Positions 1 to 9,435 of a stretch of DNA of 64,000 nt are shown piece after piece (positions within the stretch are counted from its first letter, which is position 1; the number at the start of each line of letters is the position of its first letter). The stretch spans positions 310,001-374,000 of the forward strand of contig NZ_JAJNKB010000004.1 in NCBI RefSeq assembly GCF_021533195.1, written 5' to 3'. A program made the position numbers and the translations under genes. Origin of the DNA: Portibacter marinus. Lineage in GTDB: Bacteria > Bacteroidota > Bacteroidia > Chitinophagales > Saprospiraceae. The notes beneath the pieces are model-generated. The model saw only the letters and a list, made by a program, of their open reading frames with translations, did not search any database and was not told where the DNA came from.

Positions 1-958
1 TTTCGTTACCAAAATCCAATAATTGCTCGTAACGAATGCCCTCTAATTCTGAACCTTTAAAGGAAGTGGATTGCTCAATGATGGCAGGTTGATTGTTTCC
101 ACCAAACCATTTACCTACAAGATCTTTAGCAAGAATGACACTCACAGGCAAATCGGTATAAGGGCTTAGCGTCTTGACCTTGACATAATCTATTTTTGGT
201 CCCACGGTCAGGCCTGTGTTAGAAGGTAATGTCCAAGGTGTAGTGGTCCAGGCAATGATTCTGACATCTTCATCCTCTGTTTCGAAAAGAGACTGAGAAG
301 TTTCATTTTTAATGACCTTAAACATTGCAACTGCTGAAGTGTCTTTTACATTCTTGTAGCAGCCAGGCAAATTCAATTCATGTGTGCTCAGGCCTGTTCC
401 CGCGGCTGGAGAATAAGGTTGGATAGTATATCCCTTGTAAAGCAAGTCTTTATTGTAAAGCTGCTGAAGCAAATTCCAAACGGATTCGATATAGTCATTT
501 TCAAATGTGATATAAGGCTTGTCCAGATCTACCCAGTAGCCCATTTTTACGGTTAGATCATCCCAAAGATCCTTGAACTGCATGACGGTCTCCCGGCAAA
601 GCCTGTTGTATTCTTCTACACTAATTTTAGTGCCAATGTCTTCCTTGGTAATTCCTAAATTACTCTCCACTTTTAACTCTACAGGAAGTCCATGAGTATC
701 CCAGCCGCCTTTTCGGTCAACCCTTTTACCCTTCATGGTATGGAATCGACAGAATAAATCCTTTACAGCTCTGGCCATGACATGGTGAATGCCCGGTTTC
801 CCATTAGCCGAAGGAGGACCCTCGTAAAATACGAAGGTATTGTTTTCATCTTTCTCTTCGATACTTCTTCTAAAAATTTCCTCTTCTTCCCAAAACTTGA
901 GTATATCCTGGTCTATTTGCGGTAAATCGAGCCCCTTAAATTCTCTATATAATCCCAT
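1..958 (-). CDS. ileS: Isoleucyl-tRNA synthetase, N-terminal part (cut by window edge)
   Basis: This cytoplasmic class I aminoacyl-tRNA synthetase charges tRNA-Ile with isoleucine. The reverse frame is open from an ATG at 958 to the window edge and gives about 319 residues. It begins MGLYREFKGLDLPQ and contains the class I HIGH-type signature as GKPGIHHVMARAVKD, preceded by FYEGPPSANG. The zinc-binding and editing (CP1) region follows, with GWDTHGLPVELKVE, AWTTTPWTLPSN and an LSTHELN-type motif. The KMSKS motif and the anticodon-binding domain lie outside the window. A TAnnTTTG promoter element sits just upstream, and the gene diverges from the ROK kinase. Family assignment is very secure; only the 3' part is missing. 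Confidence 0.96.
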   Translation of the reverse strand, partial: MGLYREFKGLDLPQIDQDILKFWEEEEIFRRSIEEKDENNTFVFYEGPPSANGKPGIHHVMARAVKDLFCRFHTMKGKRVDRKGGWDTHGLPVELKVESNLGITKEDIGTKISVEEYNRLCRETVMQFKDLWDDLTVKMGYWVDLDKPYITFENDYIESVWNLLQQLYNKDLLYKGYTIQPYSPAAGTGLSTHELNLPGCYKNVKDTSAVAMFKVIKNETSQSLFETEDEDVRIIAWTTTPWTLPSNTGLTVGPKIDYVKVKTLSPYTDLPVSVILAKDLVGKWFGGNNQPAIIEQSTSFKGSELEGIRYEQLLDFGNE

Positions 959-978
959 GTCCAAATCAATTTGAGGCG

Positions 979-986
979 CAAAGATA
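979..986 (-). promoter_or_regulatory. Bacteroidota -7 promoter element for ileS
   Basis: On the minus strand this reads TATCTTTG, an exact TAnnTTTG match, 20 nt before the ileS ATG. An ATTG that could serve as the -33 element lies 22 nt further upstream, slightly longer than the usual spacing. The implied leader is very short. This is a motif match only. Confidence 0.5.
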
Positions 987-1118
987 ACAAAATGGGTAGT
1001 AGCATAGGCAATCACATTGATGCATTATTTATGCACTTCAAATTTATTTTGTAAAATTAGATCGATGACTTAAAGGTTAAATTGATTTTCAGTATTCTTG
1101 TAAGCTAAAGATTGGATT

Positions 1119-2021
1119 ATGGCTTATTTGCTAGGAATAGATCTTGGAGGCACCAAGATTGAAGGGGTAGTCATCAATGAAGGAAATGTGCTGGATGTCA
1201 TTGCGAGAAAAAGAGTTCCCACTGAAAAAGAGAAAGGATACGAACATATTAAAAATAATATCGCAGGTTTGGTGTCTGATCTTGAGGAGGAAGTGGACTA
1301 TACCTTTAATAAAATCGGGATAGGAACACCCGGTTCGATAGATGCTAAAACCGGCTTACTTAAAAATTCTAATACCACCTGCATCAATGGCCAACCCTTT
1401 CAAAAGGATTTGTCAAAACTTTTAGATAAAGAAGTCAATATGGCCAACGATGCCAATTGTTTTGCGGTGGCTGAAGCCAAGCTGGGAGCTGTCCTTGAAC
1501 ATGCTCCGGATGCCAATGTCATATTCGGTGTTATTATGGGCACCGGTGTCGGAGGCGGTATCGTGATCGATGGAAAGATTTTGAATGGATTGCATGGAAT
1601 TGGAGGAGAGTGGGGCCATATGCACTTGGACGACTCAGGTGGTCAATGTTATTGTGGTAATATTGGATGTACTGAAACTGTGATTAGCGGTCCATTTACG
1701 GAGAAATATTACACCGCCTTATCTGGAGAGAAGAGAAGTTTAAAAGACATTGTAAAGCGGTACAGAAGCGGAGATGATGTGCATGCCAAAATGACCATGG
1801 AACGCTTATTTGACAGATTTGGTCGGGGGATTGCCGATATTTTAAACATACTTGATCCTGATGTGGTTGTTATCGGAGGAGGTGTAGGTAACATCGATGA
1901 ATTATATACTTTGGGTGTGGATAAAGTCAAGGAATATGTTTTCAATGATTATTTGAACACCGTATTTCTCAAACCTAAATTAGGCGATAGTGCCGGTGTT
2001 TACGGAGCAGCGTTGTTATGA
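1119..2021 (+). CDS. ROK-family sugar kinase (glucokinase-like)
   Basis: This is an ATP-dependent sugar kinase of the ROK family, 300 aa, a normal length for a single-domain member without the N-terminal DNA-binding domain of ROK repressors. The N-terminus carries the phosphate-binding motif GIDLGGTKIEG. The middle has GTGVGGGIVIDGKILNG followed by the ROK sugar- and zinc-binding region GIGGEWGHM and CYCGNIGCTE (CxCGxxGCxE). A second glycine-rich nucleotide motif, VVVIGGGVGN, is near the C-terminus. Glucose is the commonest substrate of close relatives, but N-acetylmannosamine, N-acetylglucosamine or fructose cannot be excluded. The ABC transporter ATPase starts only 10 nt downstream of its stop, so the three genes are probably co-transcribed, without an obvious functional link. 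Confidence 0.9.
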   Translation: MAYLLGIDLGGTKIEGVVINEGNVLDVIARKRVPTEKEKGYEHIKNNIAGLVSDLEEEVDYTFNKIGIGTPGSIDAKTGLLKNSNTTCINGQPFQKDLSKLLDKEVNMANDANCFAVAEAKLGAVLEHAPDANVIFGVIMGTGVGGGIVIDGKILNGLHGIGGEWGHMHLDDSGGQCYCGNIGCTETVISGPFTEKYYTALSGEKRSLKDIVKRYRSGDDVHAKMTMERLFDRFGRGIADILNILDPDVVVIGGGVGNIDELYTLGVDKVKEYVFNDYLNTVFLKPKLGDSAGVYGAALL

Positions 2022-2031
2022 CAGAATAAAA

Positions 2032-2661
2032 ATGATAAAAGCCAGCAATATATCTTTCGCATACAATGAATCTACTCGTTTCGATTTTCCTGACATCGAA
2101 TGTCCTCCCAAAGCATCTTGTCTGATTATCGGTAAGTCCGGAGTTGGCAAAACCACCTTACTTCATATTCTGGGAGGAGTTTTGAAGCCAGACCAGGGAA
2201 GTGTTCTGATAGGAGATGCAGACCTCAGTAAACTTGATGGGACTAAATTAGACAAATATAGGGGTAAGAATATCGGTATCGTATTTCAAAAACCTCACTT
2301 TATTTCTTCACTTAACATATTGGAAAATTTACTTTTGACACAAAATCTGGCTGGTGTAAGGATGAGTAAATCCGATATATTGATGGTTTTGAAAAGTTTA
2401 GAAATCGAGGACAGAGCCTATTCTAAACCTTCAAAATTGAGTCAGGGAGAGCTGCAAAGGGCATCAGTGGCACGTGCAGTCATGAATCAACCCAAGCTTA
2501 TACTCGCTGATGAACCAACATCAGCTTTAGACGATGAGTCATGTGAACAGGTTTTGCATTTGCTCCAGAATACAGCCAGGGAAATGGGAGCTGCATTGGT
2601 GATCGTCACTCATGACGGTAGGCTAAAGGAATTAATTGACCATCAAATTGTGCTTTCATGA
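2032..2661 (+). CDS. ABC transporter ATP-binding protein (LolD/MacB type)
   Basis: This is the nucleotide-binding subunit of an ABC exporter of the LolCDE/MacB class. It has Walker A GKSGVGKTT, a Q-loop in VFQKPHF, the ABC signature LSQGELQR (with the Q/E variation usual in this class), Walker B LILADEP, a D-loop SALDD and an H-loop VTHD. I chose the ATG at 2032 because the protein then starts MIKASNISFAYNE, the conserved beginning of the domain. An upstream in-frame start at 1990 would overlap the ROK gene and add unrelated residues. The stop overlaps the next gene by 4 nt (ATGA), so it is translationally coupled to the FtsX-type permease that follows. The substrate is unknown. Confidence 0.88.
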   Translation: MIKASNISFAYNESTRFDFPDIECPPKASCLIIGKSGVGKTTLLHILGGVLKPDQGSVLIGDADLSKLDGTKLDKYRGKNIGIVFQKPHFISSLNILENLLLTQNLAGVRMSKSDILMVLKSLEIEDRAYSKPSKLSQGELQRASVARAVMNQPKLILADEPTSALDDESCEQVLHLLQNTAREMGAALVIVTHDGRLKELIDHQIVLS

Positions 2662-3893
2662 ACAATTTGATACTAACTTGGAAAAATCTGATTCACCGAC
2701 CCTTGAGCCTTTTGCTGAATGTGCTCTTATTTGCCTTAGGCGTCGGTCTGATCTCTCTTTTAATTCAGGTAAATACTCAACTGAAGGAACAATTTGATCG
2801 AAATCAGGCGGACATCAATATGGTTGTAGGGGCTAAAGGTAGTCCACTTCAAATGATCTTGAGTTCCATGTATCATATCGATAATCCAACGGGCAATATC
2901 AATATTGGCGAAGCCAAGCCCTTTTTAAACCCCCAACATCCCTATCTCAAGACCAGCATTCCTTTATCCCTGGGTGACAGTTATCAAAAATATAGAATCA
3001 TCGGAACCACTCCGGAGTTTGTGGAACTGTATTCAGCAGAGATAAGCGAAGGAAGATTGTGGGAACAGGCATTCGATGTAGTAATTGGAATGGCTGTAGC
3101 TGAATCTTCAGACCTGAAAATCGGTTCAGAATTTAACAGCTCGCATGGTTTTAATGACGATGAGGGTATGGAACATGAACATCACACCCAATTCAAAGTG
3201 GTAGGCATCCTGGAGCCAAGCGGGTCGGTGATAGATCAACTCATATTGACCAGCCCCAATACAATCTGGGCGGTTCATGAACACGATCATGCCACAGACA
3301 CCATATCTAATATTTTAGATAATCAAGAATTGATGAAGTATGAGGATAAGGATATAACCACTATACTCATTCAGTTTAAAAATGCTAAGAGTGTTCCTGC
3401 TCTTAATATGCCTCGCGCGATCAATGAAAATACAGATTTGCTCGCAGCCAATCCGGTGTATGAAATTAATCGATTGTATGCCATGGTAGGAGTAGGCGCT
3501 GAAACTTTACGATATTTGGCTTTTATTCTCATCGCAGTCTCCGCTTTCAGTGTATTTATCTCCCTTTATAACTCCTTGAAAGACCGTAAATACGAACTGG
3601 CGGTCATGCGAGTTCTAGGAGGAGGTAGAGGTAGACTTTTCAGCATGATCATTCTTGAAGGATTACTGATTGCCTTACTAGGAACATTACTGGGCCTTGT
3701 TCTTGCTCACGTGGGAATGTTTTTCGTAGCCAAGGGTATGGAGGGGGCCTATCGGTACAGTTTTACAGGTAGTAGATTCTTTATTGAAGAAGCTTATCTG
3801 GTATTGGGAGCAATGATCATCGGTATATTAGCTGCACTCATTCCGGCGATTATGGCAGCTAGAACGGAGATTCATAGTACGCTAAATCATTGA
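2658..3893 (+). CDS. ABC transporter permease, FtsX/MacB type
   Basis: This 411-aa inner-membrane permease pairs with the ATPase immediately upstream (4-nt overlap). It has one N-terminal membrane segment (around residues 15-38), a long periplasmic MacB-type core domain, and three C-terminal membrane helices. The conserved FtsX motif SLYNSLKDRKYELAVMRVLG lies just before the second of these helices. The final segment includes LIPAIMAARTEI, typical of the family C-terminus. A histidine-rich stretch, EGMEHEHHTQF, in the periplasmic domain could be a metal site, but that is speculation. The likely role is lipoprotein release, or export of a lipid or peptide. The sequence does not give the substrate. 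Confidence 0.85.
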   Translation: MNNLILTWKNLIHRPLSLLLNVLLFALGVGLISLLIQVNTQLKEQFDRNQADINMVVGAKGSPLQMILSSMYHIDNPTGNINIGEAKPFLNPQHPYLKTSIPLSLGDSYQKYRIIGTTPEFVELYSAEISEGRLWEQAFDVVIGMAVAESSDLKIGSEFNSSHGFNDDEGMEHEHHTQFKVVGILEPSGSVIDQLILTSPNTIWAVHEHDHATDTISNILDNQELMKYEDKDITTILIQFKNAKSVPALNMPRAINENTDLLAANPVYEINRLYAMVGVGAETLRYLAFILIAVSAFSVFISLYNSLKDRKYELAVMRVLGGGRGRLFSMIILEGLLIALLGTLLGLVLAHVGMFFVAKGMEGAYRYSFTGSRFFIEEAYLVLGAMIIGILAALIPAIMAARTEIHSTLNH

Positions 3894-3964
3894 TCACACT
3901 TGCATATGAATGAAACTTCCTTACTTAAGCTAGGGTTGTGGCTTAACTGGAGCACCATTTTAAA

Positions 3965-5149
3965 TTATATCACTCCTAATTCTTTTCCAACCTTAGTAAA
4001 TGCGTTTATCGCCTTATCAATGTCTTCTTTTTCGTGACCTGCGGAAATCTGAACACGGATACGCGCCTTTCCTTTCGGTACCACAGGATAAAAGAATCCA
4101 ATCACATAAATTCCCTCTTCCAGTAACCTTGCCGCGAAATCCTGGGATAGCTTAGCATCATATAGCATCACTGGCACAATGGGATGAACACCTGCAATAA
4201 TATCAAAGCCTGCTTCTGTCATTCCTTCTCTGAAATGCGCGGCATTAGTTTCTAACTTGTCTCTAAGCGCTGTCGAGCTGCTCAATACATCCAAAACTTT
4301 AATCGAAGCACCGACGATGGAAGGAGCCAGTGTATTACTAAATAAGTAAGGCCTTGATTTTTGCCTCAACATTTGAACGATCTCCTTTGAAGCCGCTGTA
4401 AAACCGCCTGATGCTCCTCCTAATGCCTTACCAAATGTTCCCGTAATGATATCGACTCTTCCCATTGCACCACAATATTCATGTGATCCGCGACCTGTTT
4501 TTCCTGTAAACCCGGTTGCATGGCAATCATCGACCATAACCAATGCACCGTATTTATCCGCTAAATCACAAATCTTGTCAATCTGCGCAATGACACCGTC
4601 CATTGAAAAAACACCATCTGTAGCAATCATGATTCTTCTGGCACCTTGAGCCTCTTTCAACTTCGCCTCCAGATCTTGCATGTTATTACTGTCATATCTA
4701 AAGCGCTGCGCCTTGCACAATCTAATTCCATCTATGATGGAAGCATGATTTAGTGAATCAGATATAATAGCATCTTCTTTACCCAATAATGGTTCGAAAA
4801 GACCTCCATTGGCATCAAAAGCAGCTGCGTATAAAATGGCATCTTCCAATCCCACAAAGTCTGCGATTTTTCGCTCAAGCTCCTTGTGAATGTCCTGAGT
4901 GCCACAAATAAATCGTACAGAAGACATTCCGAATCCGTGGCTGTCGATGGCTTCCTTTGCCGCTTTAATAACATCTGGATGAGAACTCAGACCCAAATAG
5001 TTATTGGCGCAAAAATTCAACACCTCTCCAGCTTGATCTGTCTCTATCTCCGCTGCCTGAGGAGTGGTGATGATTCTTTCTTCCTTGTAAAGCCCAGCTT
5101 CACGAATTTCTTCCAATTCTGATTGTAAAGCTTCATTTATTTTATTCAT
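3965..5149 (-). CDS. kbl: Glycine C-acetyltransferase (2-amino-3-ketobutyrate CoA ligase)
   Basis: This PLP enzyme cleaves 2-amino-3-ketobutyrate with CoA to glycine and acetyl-CoA, the second step of threonine degradation. It has 394 aa, full length for the alpha-oxoamine synthase family. Visible motifs are the early [38 protein letters not shown], the PLP-contact region [12 protein letters not shown], and the PLP lysine K241 in [14 protein letters not shown]. It lies 74 nt downstream of the epimerase-type threonine dehydrogenase on the same strand, which supports the 2-amino-3-ketobutyrate assignment over the paralogous BioF or serine palmitoyltransferase functions. It ends convergently with the ABC permease gene. 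Confidence 0.94.
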   Translation of the reverse strand: MNKINEALQSELEEIREAGLYKEERIITTPQAAEIETDQAGEVLNFCANNYLGLSSHPDVIKAAKEAIDSHGFGMSSVRFICGTQDIHKELERKIADFVGLEDAILYAAAFDANGGLFEPLLGKEDAIISDSLNHASIIDGIRLCKAQRFRYDSNNMQDLEAKLKEAQGARRIMIATDGVFSMDGVIAQIDKICDLADKYGALVMVDDCHATGFTGKTGRGSHEYCGAMGRVDIITGTFGKALGGASGGFTAASKEIVQMLRQKSRPYLFSNTLAPSIVGASIKVLDVLSSSTALRDKLETNAAHFREGMTEAGFDIIAGVHPIVPVMLYDAKLSQDFAARLLEEGIYVIGFFYPVVPKGKARIRVQISAGHEKEDIDKAINAFTKVGKELGVI

Positions 5150-5223
5150 TGCTTCTTTTTTATTGTAAAGTTAAAAACACTTGACATACCACAACAATCC
5201 TTTGCAGCATCGACACATGGCCA

Positions 5224-6156
5224 TTAAGTCAGATTGTTAATCATATCTTCTGTCATCTTACTGATATCGTATTCGGGATCCCAATCCCAATCCGCTCTGG
5301 CACTGGAATCGTCGATACTTTCTGACCAACTGGAAGCAATTTCCTGCCGGTGATCTGGCTTGTAAGTCAATTCAAACCTGGGATAATGTTTCCTGATTTC
5401 ATCTACGAGTTCAGAAGGGCTGAATGACATCGCAGATAAATTGTAACTCGTCCTTACCCGAATGTTATCTTTCTCAGCTTCCATCAACTCTGTAGTAGCT
5501 CGGATGGCATCCGGCATGTACATCATGGGCAGCTTGGTATCTGCTTTTAAGAAACATTCATACTTTTCGCCATTGATCGCTGCGTGAAACATCTCTACAG
5601 CATAATCGGTTGTTCCTCCCTGAGGAATGCTTTGCCAACCAATAATGCCCGGATAGCGAACAGACCTGGAATCAAGACCGTACTTTTTAAAATAGTAGTT
5701 ACACCAAAGTTCACCTGCAACTTTACTAATGCCGTATACTGTCCCCGGCTCCAGAGAAACATGCTGAGGCGTATTCAATCGCAATGTGGTGGGACCATAT
5801 ACTGCGATTGTACTTGGAAAGAAAATCTTATCCAGTTTCAGTTCGACTGCGATATCCAAAATACTAAGAAACCCCGTCATGTTGACCTCCCAAGTCTTCT
5901 GTGGATTAAGTTCACCACTTGCTGACAATATCGCTGCCAGATGATATATCTGGGTAATTTTATAATCTCCAATATATTCTTTCAGTCTTACTTTATTGAG
6001 AATATCAATAAAATCAAAAGGCTCATTTTTATGCTTGGGCTCTGTAATATCTGTCGCTATCACATTTTCTGTCCCGTGAATCTCCCGCAATGCCTTGGTA
6101 AGAGCTGTACCAATTTGTCCATTGGCGCCCGTCAACAGTATTTTCTTCTCCTTCAT
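5224..6156 (-). CDS. L-threonine 3-dehydrogenase, SDR/UDP-galactose-epimerase type
   Basis: This 310-aa extended short-chain dehydrogenase oxidises L-threonine to 2-amino-3-ketobutyrate with NAD+. It has an N-terminal Rossmann motif GANGQIG (residues 10-16), the catalytic serine/threonine region FFPSTIAVYGP, and the YxxxK pair at Y141 and K145 (YGISK). The segment GIIGWQSIPQGGTTDYAVEMF and the substrate-loop sequence KLPMMYMPDAIRAT are characteristic of the epimerase-like threonine dehydrogenases of Bacteroidota and some archaea and animals, as opposed to the zinc-dependent Tdh. The neighbouring kbl encodes the next enzyme of the path, so the two form a threonine-to-glycine operon transcribed in pathway order. 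Confidence 0.9.
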   Translation of the reverse strand: MKEKKILLTGANGQIGTALTKALREIHGTENVIATDITEPKHKNEPFDFIDILNKVRLKEYIGDYKITQIYHLAAILSASGELNPQKTWEVNMTGFLSILDIAVELKLDKIFFPSTIAVYGPTTLRLNTPQHVSLEPGTVYGISKVAGELWCNYYFKKYGLDSRSVRYPGIIGWQSIPQGGTTDYAVEMFHAAINGEKYECFLKADTKLPMMYMPDAIRATTELMEAEKDNIRVRTSYNLSAMSFSPSELVDEIRKHYPRFELTYKPDHRQEIASSWSESIDDSSARADWDWDPEYDISKMTEDMINNLT

Positions 6157-6215
6157 GCACCCAAAACTAATTGGAAATAAATAATCTTCAATAATAATTA
6201 CATTATTTTTGATTC

Positions 6216-6593
6216 ATGGATCTAAATCAAGTTACTGTCCCCTCGAAGGACGTCGAAAAATCGATAAAGTTTTACCAAAAAATGGGCTTGAAACTTATCG
6301 TTTCAGCACTACCGCACTACGCAAGATTTTCCTGTCCGACAGGTTCGTCGACATTTTCTGTTCATTTAGTAGAAAATTTACCTCATGGTGATAGAATTTA
6401 TGTTTATTTCGAATGCGAAAACTTAGATGACCGTGTCCATGACCTAGAGGGAAAAGGTATAGCTTTTGACGAGAAGCCGAATGATAAGTCATGGTTGTGG
6501 CGCGAATCAAGGCTCAAGGATCCCGATCAAAATCAAATAATCCTTTATCATGCAGGTAAAAATCGACTTAACCCTCCATGGAGAATAAATTAA
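6216..6593 (+). CDS. VOC-family (glyoxalase/bleomycin resistance) protein
   Basis: This 125-aa protein has the vicinal-oxygen-chelate fold. It opens with DLNQVTVPSKDVEKSIKFYQ, the beta-alpha-beta start with the SxxFY helix, and ends with ESRLKDPDQNQIILYHA, where the DPD/N-x-I-x-L-Y strand carries the usual final metal-ligand position. The expected first histidine ligand at the start of the fold is replaced (QVTVP), so metal binding and activity are uncertain. The substrate is unknown. It overlaps the following membrane protein by 16 nt and is probably co-transcribed with that ABC exporter. An overlapping ORF starting at 6209 in another frame is a shadow. Confidence 0.8.
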   Translation: MDLNQVTVPSKDVEKSIKFYQKMGLKLIVSALPHYARFSCPTGSSTFSVHLVENLPHGDRIYVYFECENLDDRVHDLEGKGIAFDEKPNDKSWLWRESRLKDPDQNQIILYHAGKNRLNPPWRIN

Positions 6594-7522
6594 GATCAGT
6601 TAATATATATTACCTAAAATTGCAATTCAAAAGGTTTGAACGTTTTTGCAGTGAACTAGGAATGCCCTCATTGCTTGCACTCTTTATATCTCTACTTATT
6701 TTCGCGGCAGCTTCATTTTTACTTTTCGAGCGCATGGAGTCTGCAACAATCATTTATTTTGCATGCTCGATATTTGCCTTAATGTTTGTTGTAAATCGTT
6801 CTCCTCTAGATTTATTGAAATCAATCTTTACCAAGCGTCAGCTGATAATAATTAGGCTATTAGAGCACCTTTTGATCGCTGTACCATTCATGATCATTTT
6901 AATTATAAAATCTGGTTGGATGTGGATGGTTGCTCTGCTTATGACTGCTATAACTCTTGCTTTCACTCCGATACACTCCTTTAATACCCCGCGCATACCT
7001 ACTCCATTTAAAAAACTCCCATTCGAGGCAATTGTGGGATTTCGCAGATGGTTAGTATTAATCCTCATCAGTTATTTCCTTTTAGCGAAGGCAATACAAG
7101 TGGACAACAGCAACTTGGGAATAGCAATGCCAGTTTTCTTAATCTTACTATGTGTCACATTTTACCTTCGAATAGAGCCAATGATATATGTTTGGATATA
7201 CCGTTTTTCTCCAAGAAAATTTTTATGGTTAAAATTAAAGAGTGCGTATAAGTGTACCATGATTTTAATATTTCCCATGATCATACTAATAGGGATCTTC
7301 TTTCCAGAAAGTATGCTAGGTCTTCTTATAGCACTGATTTATGGGTTGATGATCCTAACACTTCTAATTTTAGCTAAATGGGCTTCGTACCCTGAAGAGA
7401 TCAATATTCCTCAAGCTGTACTAATGGGTATAGCTTTTCTTCTTCCACCTGTGCTGGTTTTCATAATGTTTATGTTCTATAAAAAGGCAGTAGGCAAACT
7501 AACACCAATTTTAGTATGCTAG
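6578..7522 (+). CDS. Polytopic membrane protein, probable ABC exporter permease
   Basis: This 314-aa protein has about eight hydrophobic segments, in pairs around residues 30-70, 85-125, 150-195, 215-250 and 275-305, with little soluble sequence between them. I do not recognise a named family. Its role is inferred from position: its end overlaps by 7 nt the start of a stand-alone ABC ATPase, the standard arrangement of ABC-2-like exporters with separate permease and ATPase genes. The upstream VOC gene overlaps its start by 16 nt. The substrate could be a lipid, an antibiotic-like compound or a peptide; nothing in the sequence decides this. Confidence 0.7.
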   Translation: MENKLRSVNIYYLKLQFKRFERFCSELGMPSLLALFISLLIFAAASFLLFERMESATIIYFACSIFALMFVVNRSPLDLLKSIFTKRQLIIIRLLEHLLIAVPFMIILIIKSGWMWMVALLMTAITLAFTPIHSFNTPRIPTPFKKLPFEAIVGFRRWLVLILISYFLLAKAIQVDNSNLGIAMPVFLILLCVTFYLRIEPMIYVWIYRFSPRKFLWLKLKSAYKCTMILIFPMIILIGIFFPESMLGLLIALIYGLMILTLLILAKWASYPEEINIPQAVLMGIAFLLPPVLVFIMFMFYKKAVGKLTPILVC

Positions 7523-8196
7523 AGATACAAGATATTAAAAAGTCATTCGGGAATAAAGATGTATTGAAGGGTATTTCACTTCAGTTCTTACCAGGATATA
7601 TTTATGGGATCGCTGGTGAAAATGGTGCAGGAAAGACCACTTTATTCAGGTGTATTTCAGGATTGGAAATCTCAGAAGGAGCTATTTACTCTCCATATGA
7701 TATTTTAAAAAACCATATAGGACTACTACCCACAAATCCTAAGATCATTAGTCGAATTACTGGCTGGGAATACTTAAAATTACTTGCACTTGCAAGAAGC
7801 GTCAAGGAAGATGATTTCGAAGATCAAAATATTTTCGATCTACCATTGAACGAGTTTGCTGAACATTATTCCACAGGAATGAAGAAAAAATTGGCACTTA
7901 TGGCTATTCTTTTGCAAAAAAATGACATCTATATCTTGGACGAACCCTTTAATGGTGTGGATATTCAGAGCAATATGGTGATCCAATCCATATTACAAAA
8001 ATTAAAGGCACTAGGTAAAACCGTTCTCATTTCATCACATATATTTTCCACTTTAAGAGAATCATGTGACTTTATACATTTGCTAAGAGAAGGAGAAATA
8101 AAAATGTCGTCAGACAAGAGCAATTTTACAACCATAGAGCGTGAAATGATCAAGGGATCTACAACCAATAAGTTAAACTTGCTTCGTTTGACTTAA
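7516..8196 (+). CDS. ABC transporter ATP-binding protein
   Basis: This 226-aa ATPase subunit starts MLEIQDIKKSFGNKDVLKG. It has Walker A GENGAGKTT, a Q-loop position replaced in GLLPTNPKI (no clear glutamine), a divergent signature YSTGMKKKLALM (STGMKKK instead of LSGGQ), Walker B IYILDEPFNGVD and an H-loop ISSHI. The STGMKKK-type signature is common in single-domain ABC-2 exporter ATPases of Bacteroidota. It is coupled by overlap with the multi-spanning protein upstream, which is its likely membrane partner. The substrate is unknown. Confidence 0.85.
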   Translation: MLEIQDIKKSFGNKDVLKGISLQFLPGYIYGIAGENGAGKTTLFRCISGLEISEGAIYSPYDILKNHIGLLPTNPKIISRITGWEYLKLLALARSVKEDDFEDQNIFDLPLNEFAEHYSTGMKKKLALMAILLQKNDIYILDEPFNGVDIQSNMVIQSILQKLKALGKTVLISSHIFSTLRESCDFIHLLREGEIKMSSDKSNFTTIEREMIKGSTTNKLNLLRLT

Positions 8197-8233
8197 TATC
8201 TTTTCCTAACTTTCTTTTTTCCAATTTTTTGAT

Positions 8234-9337
8234 ATGAAATATACTTATACTTTAGCACTACTTCTGCTACACGTTTCATGGACATTGGCTCAAAATCAAC
8301 CCTTAAAACTTGGAATCGCAGGTTTATCCCACACGCATGTACACTGGATATTAGGATATAATAAAAATGATGTGACACTGGTAGGAATAGTAGAGTCAGA
8401 TTCTATCTTGGTTCAGAAATACGCTGATCAATATGGATTTTCTAGGGAAATTGTTTACGGTAGCTTGGAAGATTTGTATGCCAATGTGGAAGTGGAAGCA
8501 ATTGCAGCATTTGGAACCATATTTGATCATTTAGAGGTCGTAGAAAAAAGTGCACCTAGAGGCATTGATGTGATGGTTGAAAAACCACTGGCTGTTAGCA
8601 ATGAGCACGCGAATCGAATGGCAGAATTAGCGGAAAAGTATAATATCCCCCTCATCACCAATTATGAAACCACATGGTATCCGACTAATCATAAAGCCAA
8701 AGAACTATTGGATGCCGAGGCAATAGGAGATTTGCAAAAAATAATTGTAAGTGACGGGCATCGTGGACCTAAAAAAATAGGAGTGAATAAAGAATTTTTA
8801 GATTGGCTGACAGATCCAGTGTTGAATGGTGGTGGAGCACTCTTTGACTTTGGTTGCTACGGGGCAAACCTTGCGACTTGGCTTCAAAAAGGAAAACGCC
8901 CTATATCTGTCACCGCTATAACGCAGCAATTACAACCCGGAAACAACCCAAAGGTAGACGACGAATGCATCATTATTTTAGAGTATGAAAACAGCAACGC
9001 AGTTCTTCAACCTTCATGGAACTGGCCTATGGGCAGGAAGGATATGGAGATTTATGGATTAACGGGAGCACTTTATGTTGATAATAAGAGGGACCTTCGA
9101 ATTAGAATGGCTGAAGGTTATGATGGGTTCACGGAGGAAAAAATGACTTTATCAGATCTACAGACACCCTATGATAACCCATTTTCTTACTTCGCTTATC
9201 TTATTAGGGGTGATCTAGAAATGCAACCATACGATTTGTCAAGTATCGAGAATAATCTTATCGTAGTAGAAATTCTGGAAGCGGCACGAAAAAGTGCAAT
9301 CGAGAAAAAAACCATTTATCTTACTAAAGATAGATGA
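8234..9337 (+). CDS. Gfo/Idh/MocA-family oxidoreductase with signal peptide
   Basis: This 367-aa NAD(P)-dependent dehydrogenase-like protein has an N-terminal Rossmann fold (LGIAGLSHTHVHWIL in place of a classical GxGxxG), the family motif VEKPLAVSN with the cofactor- and substrate-proximal lysine, and a C-terminal alpha/beta domain with GGGALFDFGCYG. Unusually, the first 19 or so residues (MKYTYTLALLLLHVSWTLAQ) form a Sec-type signal peptide ending in a typical AQ cleavage site, which would place the enzyme outside the cytoplasm. Related proteins in Bacteroidota share this property. It follows the ABC ATPase by 37 nt. The substrate is probably a sugar or cyclitol; none can be assigned. Confidence 0.85.
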   Translation: MKYTYTLALLLLHVSWTLAQNQPLKLGIAGLSHTHVHWILGYNKNDVTLVGIVESDSILVQKYADQYGFSREIVYGSLEDLYANVEVEAIAAFGTIFDHLEVVEKSAPRGIDVMVEKPLAVSNEHANRMAELAEKYNIPLITNYETTWYPTNHKAKELLDAEAIGDLQKIIVSDGHRGPKKIGVNKEFLDWLTDPVLNGGGALFDFGCYGANLATWLQKGKRPISVTAITQQLQPGNNPKVDDECIIILEYENSNAVLQPSWNWPMGRKDMEIYGLTGALYVDNKRDLRIRMAEGYDGFTEEKMTLSDLQTPYDNPFSYFAYLIRGDLEMQPYDLSSIENNLIVVEILEAARKSAIEKKTIYLTKDR

Positions 9338-9435
9338 TTTTACGCTGTTACATACAAATAAATAGTCTATTTTTCTATAAAAGTTTTGTATTCATTTACT
9401 GCAATCGCTATTCGAGAGCCTAGATTATAAGTACT

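Noticed and set aside
1990-2031. Upstream start for the LolD-like ATPase
   Set aside because: It overlaps the ROK gene and adds residues unlike the family; the ATG at 2032 gives the conserved N-terminus.
3906-4031. Short + strand ORF starting after the ABC permease
   Set aside because: It mostly overlaps the kbl gene antisense, has no recognisable features and is probably a shadow.
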